This document shows positions 7,239 through 17,951 of a DNA stretch of 64,000 bases, in pieces. Numbering within the stretch: the stretch's first letter is position 1; every line of letters starts with the position of its first letter. The notes under the pieces were generated by a model. That model did not search any database, was not told where the DNA came from, and saw nothing but the letters and a program-made list of their open reading frames with translations. The position numbers and the translations under genes were made by a program. The DNA is from STC-113 sp964553745 (GTDB taxonomy: Bacteria > Patescibacteriota > Gracilibacteria > BD1-5 > UBA2023): positions 1-64,000 of the forward strand of contig CAZKLD010000006.1 of assembly GCA_964553745.1 (NCBI GenBank), in the 5' to 3' direction.

Positions 7239-9263
7239 ATGCCTCCGATTGATAGATTAGCCGAAGATAAAGTATCCGGCAAGATTGCTATGCCGTCACC
7301 TTCAAGAGATATACAGAAGGATGTAAAATGAAGCGTAACCGACATTGTTGATGGCTCTTTATCGCAAAAGCCAAAAAAGAAGCTAAAAAAGAAGCAGATA
7401 CTTCGCAGATTCAAGGTTTCTCTTGAATCGAAGCATGAGATCTTGAGATGAATCTTATCAGGCAGTGAAGTCGAAGTATCCTGTGAAGTTCTAGATTCAC
7501 TTTCTAAACAATGATTCCTGGAAATAATGCCCAACGACGAGGCTGATGCATTATTGCAGAACGCTGAAGACATGAAACTGGAAATTGAAGTTCTCAAAGC
7601 GGAAATGGAAGAGGATCTTAAATTATGAAGGAGAGCGACAAAACGCCTTGAGCATTTATTGAAATTGGAAACCGATTCAAAGAGCCTCATCAGAGTATGC
7701 TGACGAAGCAAGATCAAAAAGCACTTAAGCTCTTTTACGGCAAAATATGCTGATTTCAATTTTGAGAATGCTGATGAGATAAGAGAAGAGATTAAAAATC
7801 AATCTCCAGAAGCCGTATCTCATCCTACAAGAGAAAAGATAAGAATTTTACAATCGAAAATAGACGAAGTCTTATCTTTATTGGATTCATACAGGACAAT
7901 CAATTACAGACATGTAAAAATTACTCCAGAAGGCATTGCACAAATACCCGAAGAAAGGAATCTGGCAGATTTCTTCAGCATAAAGAAAAAAATGTGAGAT
8001 GTGCAGCATTCTACTGAAATCTGAAGGAATAATATTGCCGTCCAAATGCTCAGGCTATCTGGCAATGAATCATCCGAACAAGATGAATATATAACAAGGT
8101 TCAGGGAAATACGTGGAAAAACTTCCCGAATCGATTGTTCTGATGGTAACTGAAGGAATATATTGACGATGCAACTGCTTAATTGGACTATTGAGTCACC
8201 TGATAAAATTGATGAATATATCACAAGTTTCAGGGAAATACGTTGAAAAACTTCCTTAATCGATTGCTCTGACAGTAACTGAAGGAATATATTGACGGCG
8301 CAACTGCTTAATCGGACTATTGAGTCACCCGATAAAATTGATGAATATATCACAAGGTTCAGGGAAATGCGCGCAAAAACAGCATGAATAGATTGTTCTG
8401 ATAGCAAATGAAGAAATTCTCTAAGCCTTCAGCTTCTTGATCTTTTTATTAGGAATCCTGAGAAATCCGATGAATATTTTGAAATTTTCAGAAATATAAG
8501 GTCGATGCTGATGGGGAATATCCAGTATTCTAAAAATAAAGGCCTTAATGCCATTGCAATGCAATTCTTGAATCTAAGCATTGAAAATCCCGAAAAATCT
8601 GTTGAGAATATTGAAAAATTCAAAAAACTTAAATCTGAGCTCCTTAGGAAAGTGAATTATTCAACCAATGATTGATTGAATAATCTGATAATGCAATTTC
8701 TGAAGCTCCAGCTTAAGAATGAAGAGAAAATGGATTCATATATCAAGAGATTCGTGATGATAAGAAACAGGATAAGCAGGACTACTGGTTATTCGAATAA
8801 TGATGGCCTTAATAATATCAGTATGCAGATTCTGATGCTTTCAGAACAGGATCCTGCATTGAAATTCAAGAGCTTTGCTGCCGATTACGCAAATTATAGG
8901 GATGCTATAACTGCAGACCCTGATTCCGGCAGTCTGTTATTTGATGGCATATCAGATACTATGCTATTATTGATGTTGAGTGATATGATAGCCGACTGAA
9001 TAGACATCTGAAACATGGATGAAGTGTTTTCCTGAGGCGGGTGACAATTCGGTTGAGCATGAGGCTCTTGAGATTTCTGAGACTCTAGAGACTCTACTGA
9101 AGCAGCTTGAGGCGAAAATGAAATCCACGAAGAAGGCACAACCGAAGAGGAAAGCCAAGATGAAGAGGATAGTCAAGATGACGAATGAGAAGATGCGGAT
9201 GACGGGGGAGATGACGGGGGGAATGATGATTGAGGCGATTGCGATGGAGGGTCTGATGATTAA
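7239..9263 (+). CDS. Repeat protein with seven ~43-residue helical repeats and acidic Gly/Asp tail
   Basis: The 674-residue frame uses many TGA codons. Residues about 1-260 are basic and helix-rich. About seven repeats of 43-44 residues follow from residue 262, each starting G-R/L-N-x-(I/L) and containing QLLN..IE.PDKIDEYI and FREIR. The spacing recalls ankyrin or other solenoid repeats, but I cannot assign the family. Repeats 2 and 3 are nearly identical at DNA level, so they arose recently. The last 80 residues are Gly, Asp and Glu only in large part. There is no signal peptide. A host- or protein-binding scaffold is a guess. Confidence 0.8.
8160..8420 (+). repeat. Near-identical tandem repeats inside the repeat protein
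   Basis: Two consecutive ~129-base units beginning TGAAGGAATATATTGACG differ at only a few positions, and a third more diverged unit follows. They encode solenoid repeats 2 to 4. Confidence 0.8.
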
Positions 9264-9297
9264 TGTTATTAAGAAAATAATTTCTACGATTATAAAA

Positions 9298-9334
9298 CAA
9301 AAAATGCCTCTCGCTTGCGAGAGGCATTTTTTTG
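9298..9334. terminator. Bidirectional terminator
   Basis: The stem AATGCCTCTCGC / GCGAGAGGCATT has A-runs before it and T-runs after it. It serves the repeat-protein gene on the plus strand and the PHP gene that ends here on the minus strand. Confidence 0.9.
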
Positions 9335-9336
9335 TT

Positions 9337-10239
9337 TTACCTGATTCCGATTTTTGATTTGATTTTCTCAACATTCTCTAAAATAATCTCTTTACCCAGC
9401 CATTGATTTATTTCTCAAAAATCTCAATGATCCTCCTCGCTGTACGGTGTAAAATGGCAATCGGATCAGAAAGTCAGGAGCCTATCTTCTTTAAGGCAAC
9501 TCTGAGCTATAATTATCTGTTCTGCCGTAGCTCTGCTGTTAATCTCGATAGCGTCCATTCATAGTCACAAAAAATACAGTATCTTATCGCGGTATTCATC
9601 TTGTTTGAAGCTGAAATTCGGATGGGCAATGGAGGTTATTCATCCGTTTTCCTTGACTATCCTGATAACATCCTTGATATCCGGAGTGTATTCAGGTACG
9701 GTAGCGGATCATACGTTTGAAAAATCTCACTCATCCCGAAGGCATCTTTTCAGGAATTCTATCTTATCCATATCGGTTCAGGTTATTTCCCTGATTCGTT
9801 GGAGGTTATAGTCGTATTTATATATGTAGCTTGCCAGATGATATATGTTAAGGTTGAAGACATTTATTCATTTGTCTTCGAAGAAGCTGAAAAAATCTTT
9901 TTCATTAATTAGGATTCAATTTTTTTTGAGCACCTTTATCTGCTTATATATTTTGCTCCTTCTTCAGTTTCTGGTATTTTCCAGTATATCCGATATCTCT
10001 CATCTGAATTCTCTTGCATATGCTGTTATATGCAGATATCAGCAATTCTTATCGAGAATCGAGATTTCAACTCATTGAGCGCTGATTATGCCACTTTTCT
10101 CAGCTAAGGCTGTAAATTCAGTGTTCACAAGATCATGATCAGTAGCAACGAAAAATCATTTAGATTTAAGTATCTTTTTCAGAATTTCCTCATTGCTCAA
10201 CCTTCCGTCAGATAGATTTGTGTGGAAATGCATGTCCAT
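9337..10239 (-). CDS. PHP-domain phosphoesterase
   Basis: The 300-residue product has the polymerase and histidinol phosphatase fold. MDMHFHTNLSDG opens the protein with the first metal ligands, ATDHD is motif II, SIAHPNF the middle His, and GSDCHF the C-terminal Asp-His pair. This size and motif set fits the TrpH/YciV-like group that hydrolyses phosphate esters such as 3',5'-nucleoside bisphosphates or short oligonucleotides; the substrate here is unknown. The start ATG at 10239 leaves the HxH motif at residues 4-6, as expected. It is transcribed away from the AAA+ gene. Confidence 0.85.
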
Positions 10240-10385
10240 GGAGAATTCTTGACTATTCACTTGTTATAATTGGAATTTATAATATTAAGCTGTTTATAAT
10301 AAATATATCCTTAAAGTCAATTGCTTTTTAAATACTTGACAAGACAGAATTAATATTTAAATTATAAAAAATAATTAATTCGCAT

Positions 10386-11060
10386 ATGAGAAATTCCCCA
10401 GATAAGCATTTAGATTCTTCACTTTTCGACAACTTCGATATCATGGAGGATGGTGCTCCGAATGAAACCCTCATCAGGGCAAAAACCGTTTTCAAGACAT
10501 TGGCAGATCTTATAATTGAACATAATGGTTCTCTCGGCGAACCTCTGATCGTATGACTTCAGGGAATGCCATGATCATGAAAGAGCCATCTGATGGACAT
10601 TATGGAGTCTATCGTAAAATCACAAGGCATTCCATCCGTGAATGGCAAATCCGACAGATTCCTCATCTCCCAAGGACGTCTGAGATATGAGGCGGCAAAT
10701 ATAGTTTTTTCAGATGATCTATTCCATTGAGCTAATTCTCTTGCAGAAGTTGATGATATGAGGTCCGACAAATGATATTACGACCTCAAGAGCATGCCAG
10801 AATTCCTATTCCACATTTATGACAGCAAAAAAATATGGATTGTTTCTTCCAATTTCCCGATCAAAGAAATACTCAGGCTCATCTGAAAGAAAGATACCAT
10901 ATGAAGGCTTAATGATAGGATCGAGCACCTCTTGGCCTCTGTTCAGCCAATTGAAATAATCAGAAAAGAGAGTTACCGCAAGAAACTTGCAAAAGATTGA
11001 ACAAGACTCACTTCAATCTTTTCAAAGGCAGTCGAGGATGCTCTGATTCCGAATACATAA
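10386..11060 (+). CDS. AAA+/DnaC-like P-loop ATPase
   Basis: This is a 224-residue predicted ATPase. The Walker A motif GMPGSGKSHL has two of its glycines encoded by TGA, and IVFSDDLF looks like Walker B. WIVSSNFP resembles sensor 1, and RLNDRIEHLL resembles the arginine-finger region of DnaC/IstB and DnaA-type loaders. It lacks the DnaA DNA-binding domain. It may load a helicase or act as a general remodeller. The next gene starts 115 bases on and has its own promoter. Confidence 0.7.
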
Positions 11061-11122
11061 TATTTACAGATTATCCTTTATATAAAGCAAGTCTGCAAGC
11101 AGCTTTTCTTCACTTTAATTAA

Positions 11123-11150
11123 TTGACTTTTTGTGTAATTACATTATAAA
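11123..11150 (+). promoter_or_regulatory. Sigma-70 type promoter for the CoA/NAD operon
   Basis: TTGACT at 11123-11128 and TATAAA at 11145-11150 are separated by 16 bases. They lie 25 bases before the start codon at 11176. Confidence 0.7.
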
Positions 11151-11175
11151 TAAAGTCATATTGACCCATCAGAAC

Positions 11176-13179
11176 ATGCCCAATATCTTCACATATTGAA
11201 TACACGAACAGTTCTCGCCACTCGCAGAACAAAGCGAATCATTAAGCGTGGTCGAAAATAATTGAATCACTCTCGTCATCGATTGTCCTGACAGGAGCGT
11301 GAATTCGCTTATCAACGATAAGAAAATTGCATCAGCCTCAACGATGTCGCATATCGATTATCTCCTTATCACCCATCTTGATAGCGATCATATTTCATGA
11401 TTAGCCAAGATTCTATGGTACAAACAGTTTTGAGAAGATTCAAAGCTCAATCTCATAGCTCATCCCAATATCAAAAAATACCTATGGAGGACGCTTGAGT
11501 GATGATTCGGACAGGACAGGACCAAGAATATAGTCGCGAGAAAATCATTTGAAGATTATGTAAATTTCATGCCGTTACGATACTGAGAGCTCATTGATAT
11601 TCCATGATTCTGACAAATAGAAGCATTCGGAAAAGCAACAAAGCATTCTCCGAACATGGATGTCTTGGCTGTTAAAGTCTACGATGAAGCAGGGGAGAAT
11701 ATCGCCAATTTTTCATCGGACACGGCCTTTGATCCGGAACTCATAGAATTCTTGTCAGCAGGGGATTGACCCATTATCCATGAGGCAGGCGCATATGTTG
11801 AGGAATGAAGCCATTCGCACACTAGCATCAAAGAGCTCATAGAAAAAGTTTCAAGAAACGTTCAGGAGAGGATTTTCCTCAATCATATACCAGCCCAAAA
11901 AGAGCAGCAAGTCAGAGATGCGATCAGATGAAGCGGCAGCCCATTGCGCCTTGCAGAAGAGTTCTATGCGGACAATGTCAAGGAATCGATATTAAAAGTC
12001 AAAAATGCCGTCACCTTCAATGAGGTTCTGTATCCAGGATCATTCGACCCTTTCACAAACTGACACCTCTCTGTGCTGCGTCGTCAGCTCAGAACGTCAA
12101 AGAATGATCACCTTACGATACTGGTTGCAGTGAATCCTGACAAGAAATGAGTTTTTTCTGCGGAAGAGAGAGTGTTTCTGATAGAGAAATGCATCCCTTA
12201 TGACATAAGAAACAGGGTAAAAGTCGTCCCATATGCCTGAGTAGTTGCAGATTACCAGTACCTGCACAACATATCGACCGTGATAAAATGATTAAGGGAT
12301 GCAAAGGATTTTAACTACGAACTCGAGATTGCCGCAGCTTCAAACAGGTTCTCAGGAGAAGTGAATACAGTATTCCTACCGCAAATCGATAACTCCCTAA
12401 GCAATGTGAGTTCATCTATGCTGAAGAAATTGCTGTATTATTGATGAGATGTGAGATGATATGCTGATCCCATGATAATAGAAGCCCTCAGGATGAAGCT
12501 CACAAATAAATGGATATCCTGAGTCACATGATCCATCGGCTCCGGCAAGACCACTTTCTGCACAAGAATAGTCGAAGAGTCCCTTAAGAACGAAGTCCCA
12601 GTCCATTATATAAATCTGGATAAGCTGTGACATGAAATCCATACCAGGACCGATTTTCCGTTATTCATGTGAATCAGGCAGCGGATTGCGGACAAATTCT
12701 GATATTGGGTGCTCAATGCGGACGGCACCACAAATCGAAAAAAATTATGAGAATTCGTTTTTTCCTCAAAACAAAAGTTGGATGACTTGATGGACATCAT
12801 GCTTGAGCCGATGCTTTTTCTGCTGAGGGAAAAACTGGAAAAATTGGGCGAATGAGATTGAATCGTGCTTGTCGAATGAGCTATTTTGACAGAAAGGAAG
12901 CTCACTTATCTGTTCGATGAGAATATGATCGATATATCCATTCCGCTCAAGCTCCAATATCAGAGAGTCTGAGACCGCGACAAACTTACGTCAGATCAGA
13001 TTGAGAGGAGGCTGAGCACTCAGCTGGCAAATGAAGATAGGGCAGATATGATAATCAGGAACCAGGCAAGCTCTTATGATAGGCTTTATATGGCAGTTGA
13101 CTGAGCCGACTATGATACTTCTGCCGAATATGCAAAGCTTCTATCTCAGTTCAAAAGGAGAAAGAATATAATAAGGTAA
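11176..13179 (+). CDS. coaD-coaE fusion: Triple fusion: metallo-beta-lactamase fold + phosphopantetheine adenylyltransferase + dephospho-CoA kinase
   Basis: One 667-codon frame without TAA or TAG holds three domains. Residues 1 to about 275 are metallo-beta-lactamase fold (THLDSDHISG matches HxHxDH only in part, with NFSSDTAF and FLNHIPA further on). Residues about 284-440 are PPAT (LYPGSFDPFTNGHLSVL with the nucleotidyltransferase T/HxGH; SNVSSSMLKK replaces ISSTxxR). Residues about 446-667 are dephospho-CoA kinase (GVTGSIGSGKTTFC P-loop, LVEGAIL, DRDKLTSDQIERR). The last two domains carry out the final steps of CoA synthesis, as in the animal COASY fusion. It heads an operon of NAD/CoA-related genes. 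Confidence 0.88.
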
Positions 13180-13181
13180 TT

Positions 13182-13985
13182 ATGAAAACAATTTATATCC
13201 CTTGATTTTGAAATCAAGATGACTGTATAAGGAGAAAAGTTTTTCCTGACGCACAAGTTGTGCAAAAGACTCTTAGGATAATAACCCCAGAGCAAGTTGA
13301 GGCGTTCCTTATAAAATGTGGAAAAGATTCCATGAAGGCACATATCATGGAGAATTACCCAAAAACTGAAGATAAACATTTTGAGTCTTTATACAGCCAG
13401 TTTTTGGAAGTTCAAAATGCCAAGAAAAAGCCTGGGGATGAAAAAGCTCAATCTTCTCAAAAATTGATATTTGATAATTTCCAATGATTGACTCCGGCAA
13501 TAGGTTCTGCAATAACAAGGACAAAAAAGGAACTTTTAAAGGCCATGACCGATAATTGTCATATTAAATTGGTATGACATAGCCAATGATGTCTCATTGC
13601 AATTGAGACCATAATCGATGATCCTTCGCTTCTATCAAAAATATCTGAAATAGAATTATATGCGCCAGTTGTAAATTATGATATAGCTAAAGGTTTTCAT
13701 ATAGACAAAGAAGAATGATATCTGCATCCGAAATGAGTTCTTGTAAGAAAAAGATATATTTCATCATTGAATAAGAAAAAGGCACATCTCTTTGAAGTAT
13801 TCATCCTGACTTTAAGGGGCGCGAAATGGAATTGACATCTCACGGTCCATTATTCGAAAAACGATCCCATCATACCTGCAGCTTCCCTTAAGCTCGAGAA
13901 AATCAAGCTTATGCGTTTTGAGATGGGAATAGTGACAAGTGAAGAACCAGATCATTATTTAGGTTATAAAAAAGATAATGCATAA
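13182..13985 (+). CDS. Alpha/beta hydrolase
   Basis: The 267-residue frame begins two bases after the CoA fusion stop. The nucleophile elbow GHSQG is clear (both glycines TGA-encoded), preceded by IKLV as the usual beta strand. YIPGFGNQDD near the N-terminus fits the oxyanion region. HYSKNDPIIP and HLTVH supply candidate Asp and His residues. Overall it resembles the RBBP9/YdeN or esterase groups, but the substrate cannot be read from sequence. Its place in the operon suggests a small-molecule or acyl-ester substrate linked to cofactor salvage. Confidence 0.75.
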
Positions 13986-14640
13986 CATTGAATCAAGCAT
14001 AGTTCTATCTGAAGTCCAGAAATATGTAAAAGATTGACTCATCAGGATTTCCGTAGCGAATCTGATTTCGGATATAAGATGAGAGGTAGTATGAATAATA
14101 AATAAGAAATGACTGAGTTACTGAAAAGTCAAATTAAGCTGCGTATGATGATGCGCAGAACTTTACGACAGGACTTTTCTTGAGAATCTCTGAGCGACTG
14201 ATTTTGAGAAGAATGATGTGAAGTTCAAAATTCCCATAGAAAATGTTGCAAAATTCCTAGAATTGACAAAATGAAAAGCAGTCCCGGACTTCATAGAATC
14301 AGATCCTCATAGGGAGCTGAGAGAAGAATTGAGCCAAGAGATACTGAACTGATATCAGATGGCCCCAGTCCTGGATGAAAGCGAGGTTGCAAAATTATCC
14401 GCACATTATAGCTGAACAATGTTCGATTCTGGATTCTGAATGACTGAATCCAGACCATTCGTGTCGATATATATCTGGAGGTATTTTACATTATCCTGAA
14501 GCAAATCGATTCTGAAGAGAATACTCGAAAGCAGAGTTGTGCACAGGATAAGCCCAAAAGAATACGAAGCAAAGCGTACTATGAATTGAATTTATATCTC
14601 TCCGAATGTGCTTGCTGCATCGGAATTAATTTATGATTAA
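13978..14640 (+). CDS. Hypothetical protein with a degenerate Nudix-box-like motif
   Basis: This 220-residue frame overlaps the hydrolase gene by 8 bases, so the two are probably translationally coupled. HRELREELSQEI resembles the core of a Nudix box (REUxEExGU), but the upstream Gly and Glu spacing is off by about one residue, so activity is uncertain. The next gene is an NMN adenylyltransferase, and NMNAT-Nudix partnerships are well known in NAD metabolism. I treat Nudix as a possibility only. Confidence 0.6.
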
Positions 14641-14641
14641 T

Positions 14642-15187
14642 ATGAAAAAAAATACCCAAATCGGAGTTTATGTCTGAAGACTCTGCCCCATTCACGTATG
14701 ACACGAACTTCTCATAAGCATAATGAGAGAAAGCTATGGAAATGACTTCCTCCAGATCCTATGAAGCTCGAATGCGCAATTCAGCTTAAGGAATTTTTTC
14801 AATTACAGCGAGAGAAGGGGATTCTATAAGATGAGGTTCCCTGATCAGAAAATTGTCTGAATGCCTGACTATTGAACGGATGAGGATTGGTTGCTTGCTC
14901 TTGATGATATACTTATAGCGTTCTGATGATTTGAGGATCGCGATGAGTTGCTCGACAAGGTAACTTTTATCGGCTGATGCGACGAGGATGTGGATTTCTT
15001 CCTGAAAGACTGACGAAAGGTGGATATCATAAACAGATTTGACTGATCGACCCCGAAGATTTCTGCTACAGAAGTCAGAGACGCCCTCATCCACAATAGG
15101 TCACTGGACTGATTGCTGCACCCTGAAATACATGATGAAGTCAGAAGCCTTTTTCAATCGAAATGGGAAAAATTTAAAAAATTGTAA
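14642..15187 (+). CDS. Nicotinamide-nucleotide adenylyltransferase (NadM/NadR type)
   Basis: This is a 181-residue cytidylyltransferase-fold enzyme expected to join NMN and ATP into NAD. GVYVGRLCPIHVGHELLI at residues 8-25 contains the HxGH nucleotide-binding motif, and STPKISATEVRDAL near residue 140 is the ISSTxxR-like motif. Length and motif order fit NadM/NadR rather than NadD. It starts one base after the previous stop. Together with the CoA fusion upstream this operon covers the last adenylylation steps of two cofactors. Confidence 0.85.
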
Positions 15188-15198
15188 TAAAACCTAAA

Positions 15199-15870
15199 AT
15201 GGAAACCAAAGATAATAAATCATTCGAAATTTTGGATAAGCTATCAGATTGAGCTTTGAGCGAAATTGAGAATGATCCTGCCAGATTATCCGAAAGGATA
15301 AAATCCTACAAGCAATTGTTGGCGCACATCCTTAATACGAAGATTGAGAAGTGAGATAAGCCTCAAACAGTTCAGGAAAAAGTCAGAAACACCATAACGG
15401 AGCTCAAGCTAAAGCATAATTACAGATGAAGCGCTGCAGAGATAAAGACGCTCAATGAACTTATCAAAAATAAGTGAGGGAAATTTGTTTCAAATAAGCA
15501 AAAAGGTTTTTTCAAATCTCAGATTTTAAAAGCTTGAGCATCTTTCGATTCTGAGAAAAATGCTTTTTTGAAGCCTTTGGTAGATTACAAAACCGACAGT
15601 GATATCTGAGTAGTCTATGAGGCCTACAGATTCTGAGACTCAAACAGGAATTATGGCTATACTTATTTTTTCATAGATGAGCAATGAGTGAGGTTGGCGG
15701 TTGAGCACAAATTAGTCTATAAGAGAATCAATGTCCCTAGGTGACATGGTTTCTCCAAAGATAGGCCATGGCATACAAGAGCCCGAAGAAACGAGATGAA
15801 TCATTGAGAAGTGAAATTCGACGAAAATCTATTTTCTGAAGAAAAAGTAATTTTTGTGCGACAGAAATAA
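15199..15870 (+). CDS. Hypothetical protein, end of the cofactor operon
   Basis: This 223-residue soluble basic protein starts 11 bases after the NMNAT gene. The first half is helical and charged. The second half has aromatic-rich strands (SDIGVVYEAYRFG, YGYTYFFIDE) and ends VIFVRQK. I see no catalytic motif and do not recognise the family. Confidence 0.7.
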
Positions 15871-15871
15871 T

Positions 15872-16459
15872 CTATAGCTTTTTCTTTTTCCTGTGGATTA
15901 TAAGAAGCACTATCACCACAAGAACTCAGCCTAACAAATCCGTCAGCAAATCTCATCAAGTATCGAAACTGTTTCACATGCGAAGCAGTTTTTTGTTTAT
16001 ATATGCATCTTCCAGATATTCCTCAATCTCATAAAGCATTCAAAAAGTTGAAGTTATTGAAATTATGATTACCGATGATAGGATTTTTCAGAAATGATCT
16101 TTATATAATTTATCCTTCAGCACCTCATAGATGACATAGGCAACAATTGAACTTATGAAAAAATGAAGGAATTTATCATAATTGTGGATTTTTGAATACA
16201 GATGGAACATATCTCAGAACACATCCAAGTATACCGACAATAACACTACAGGCAATACGGCAATGAGATTGATCCCTTTCTTGTAGCTTATTACAGCTTC
16301 ACATATAAGCCATACGGCAATATCTGTGATGATGAGCCCATGCCACGAGAAATTCAGCTTCCAATCCAAAATATTTATCCAATTGAGAAACTCATAGATA
16401 ATTAATCCTCACATGAATATCCTGAAAGCCCATAACATTTTCCTGTCCCTGTTTCTCAT
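15872..16459 (-). CDS. Multi-pass membrane protein, YjdF/DUF2238-like
   Basis: A 195-residue minus-strand frame with about five hydrophobic segments. Conserved-looking polar groups lie in the membrane region: DMFHLYSKIHNYDKFLHF, EIEEYLED and GNSFDTGGDLLTDLLG. The last one matches the acidic signature of YjdF-type proteins (D-T-x-x-D-L). Function in that family is unknown. Its stop lies one base beyond the stop of the convergent plus-strand gene. An in-frame TAA shortly upstream of ATG 16459 supports this start. Confidence 0.7.
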
Positions 16460-16540
16460 AATGCTCAAATGTTATCTTTTTCTTTATTTTATCCCGAAAA
16501 TTATTTAGTCAACAGGATTTTAAGCGATTAGCTTACATTC

Positions 16541-17049
16541 TGTGAATTTTCATTGATGATTGATGATGGATTGGATGATTCTTGAAAAAAGAATTATTTT
16601 CATTAATCATCTATGATTAATCAACCACCTTTGCTGTCAAAAGTAGGCAAAACCATTAGGGGGACTGGCTATTCCGGTCATGCTTCTGATGCCGAGATGC
16701 GTTCTGTCATACTCGGACACACCATTCCCCCTAAGACCCCTTCCTTCACTCCTGCTGGTAGCGAGAATGATGAAGCCCTTCCGCTCCGCACGGGTCCATG
16801 AATGGTGATGGCGAATGGTCAATGCAGTAACCCCTCCGACCTTCGGGCACCTTCCCTAAATTAGGGAAGGGATAAATTAATCCTCCTTATAACTAGGGGT
16901 TTCGGGCGCCCGAAGGAAGTACTCTTGGGGTAACGAGCAGTCTGTCAGCGGAGGCGGAGCCGGAGCCAATACGGAGCGTAGCGGAGTGAGTCTCTGCCGG
17001 TCCCCAATGCTTTTTGCATACTTTTTTGCATAAAAAAGTATGGATGTTG
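16541..17049. repeat. Long non-coding repeat, unit A
   Basis: It begins with GATGATTGATGATGGATTGG, includes CATTAATCATCTATGATTAATCAAC and a GGGGGACTGGCTATTCCGG segment, and ends with CCCCAATGCTTTTTGCATAC and an ACTTTTTTGCATAAAAAAGT hairpin. Unit B repeats the first ~350 bases in the same order. Small open frames inside are not supported by composition or motif. Confidence 0.8.
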
Positions 17050-17425
17050 ATATCATTAATAGACAATGATGGATTGGATGATTCTTGAAAAAAGATTATT
17101 TTCTTTAATCATCTATGATTAATCAACTACTTTTGCTGTCAAAAGTAGGCAAAAGCATTAGGGGGACTGGCTATTTCGGTCATACTTCTGATGTTAAGAT
17201 GAGCTCAGTTAGACTTGGACACACCATTCCCCCTAAGACCCCTTCCTTCACTCTAGCTGGTAGCGAGAATGATGAAGCCCTTCCGCTCCGCGCGGGTCCA
17301 TGAATAATGCAGTAACCCCTCCGCCCTTCGGGCACCTTCCCTAAATTAGGGAAGCTTCTATTGATATGCACATAAAGAACTACTAAAATAATCCTCCTTA
17401 TAACTAGGGGTTTGGGGCGTCAGTG
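17050..17425. repeat. Long non-coding repeat, unit B
   Basis: This is a direct repeat of unit A in the same orientation with about 10% differences, including the segment ATTAGGGGGACTGGCTAT and the CCTCCGCCCTTCGGGC / CCTAAATTAGGG hairpins. It ends at ACTAGGGGTTTGGGGCG. Confidence 0.8.
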
Positions 17426-17760
17426 ATTAATGCAGTAACCCATCCGGCTTTCAGCCACCTTCCCTAAATTAGGGCAGGATAAATTTGACTAGCTTCTGAA
17501 ATTTAGATTTCTCCACTGGCGGTCGAAATGACAATCGAAAATTACAAATGCTATAAATCATTCGCTATCACAACCCCTAGCGGGCCGGAGCGAAGCGGAG
17601 GCGGGTAGCGTAATGGAACAAGGACAATCAAGACTAGGAGGGGGTTTGGGGGATAAGGAACCGTCCGCGAAAGCAACCTATTTGCGAAGCAAAAGAAGAT
17701 AGCGTTTCCGTTCCCCCAATGCTTTTTGCTACTTTTTTGCATGAAAAAGTATGAGATGTT
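17426..17760. repeat. Long non-coding repeat, unit C
   Basis: A shorter, diverged unit that shares the TTCCCTAAATTAGGG hairpin and the CCCCAATGCTTTTTGC-to-AAAAAGTATG end with units A and B. Its second half is the inverted relative of bases 1-150 of the window. Confidence 0.75.
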
Positions 17761-17813
17761 AAAATCATTAATGATTGAAGATTAAGATGATGAATGTGTA
17801 ATGATTAATGAGA

Positions 17814-17840
17814 TGGATTCCCGATCAAGCCGGGAATGAC
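17814..17840. repeat. TGGATTCCCG...CGGGAATGAC short inverted repeat
   Basis: This hairpin is related to those at 2041 and 2973 in the standard-code island, so the same small repeat family occurs in both sequence types. Confidence 0.6.
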
Positions 17841-17886
17841 AAATGGAGGGAGGTAATAAAGCGGTGAATGAAAATGGGGATGAGGC

Positions 17887-17914
17887 TTGACAAAATTCAT
17901 AATAACGTTATTCT
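17887..17914 (+). promoter_or_regulatory. Promoter of the tetR gene
   Basis: TTGACA at 17887-17892 and TATTCT at 17909-17914, 16 bases apart, precede the TetR gene. The operator-like palindrome starts right after the -10 box. Confidence 0.7.
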
Positions 17915-17915
17915 A

Positions 17916-17931
17916 CCTACCATACGGTAGG
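17916..17931. promoter_or_regulatory. Probable TetR operator
   Basis: The inverted repeat CCTACC-ATAC-GGTAGG overlaps the expected transcription start of the TetR gene. A palindrome of this size in this position is typical of TetR autoregulation. Confidence 0.65.
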
Positions 17932-17951
17932 CACTTAAAATCATACAAATC

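Noticed and set aside
10336..10370. TTGACA as promoter for the AAA+ gene
   Set aside because: No -10 box at acceptable spacing could be fixed with confidence.
16613..17303. Pairs of ~62-codon frames in the repeat units
   Set aside because: They are by-products of repeated non-coding sequence; no ribosome site, and they differ in the diverged third unit.
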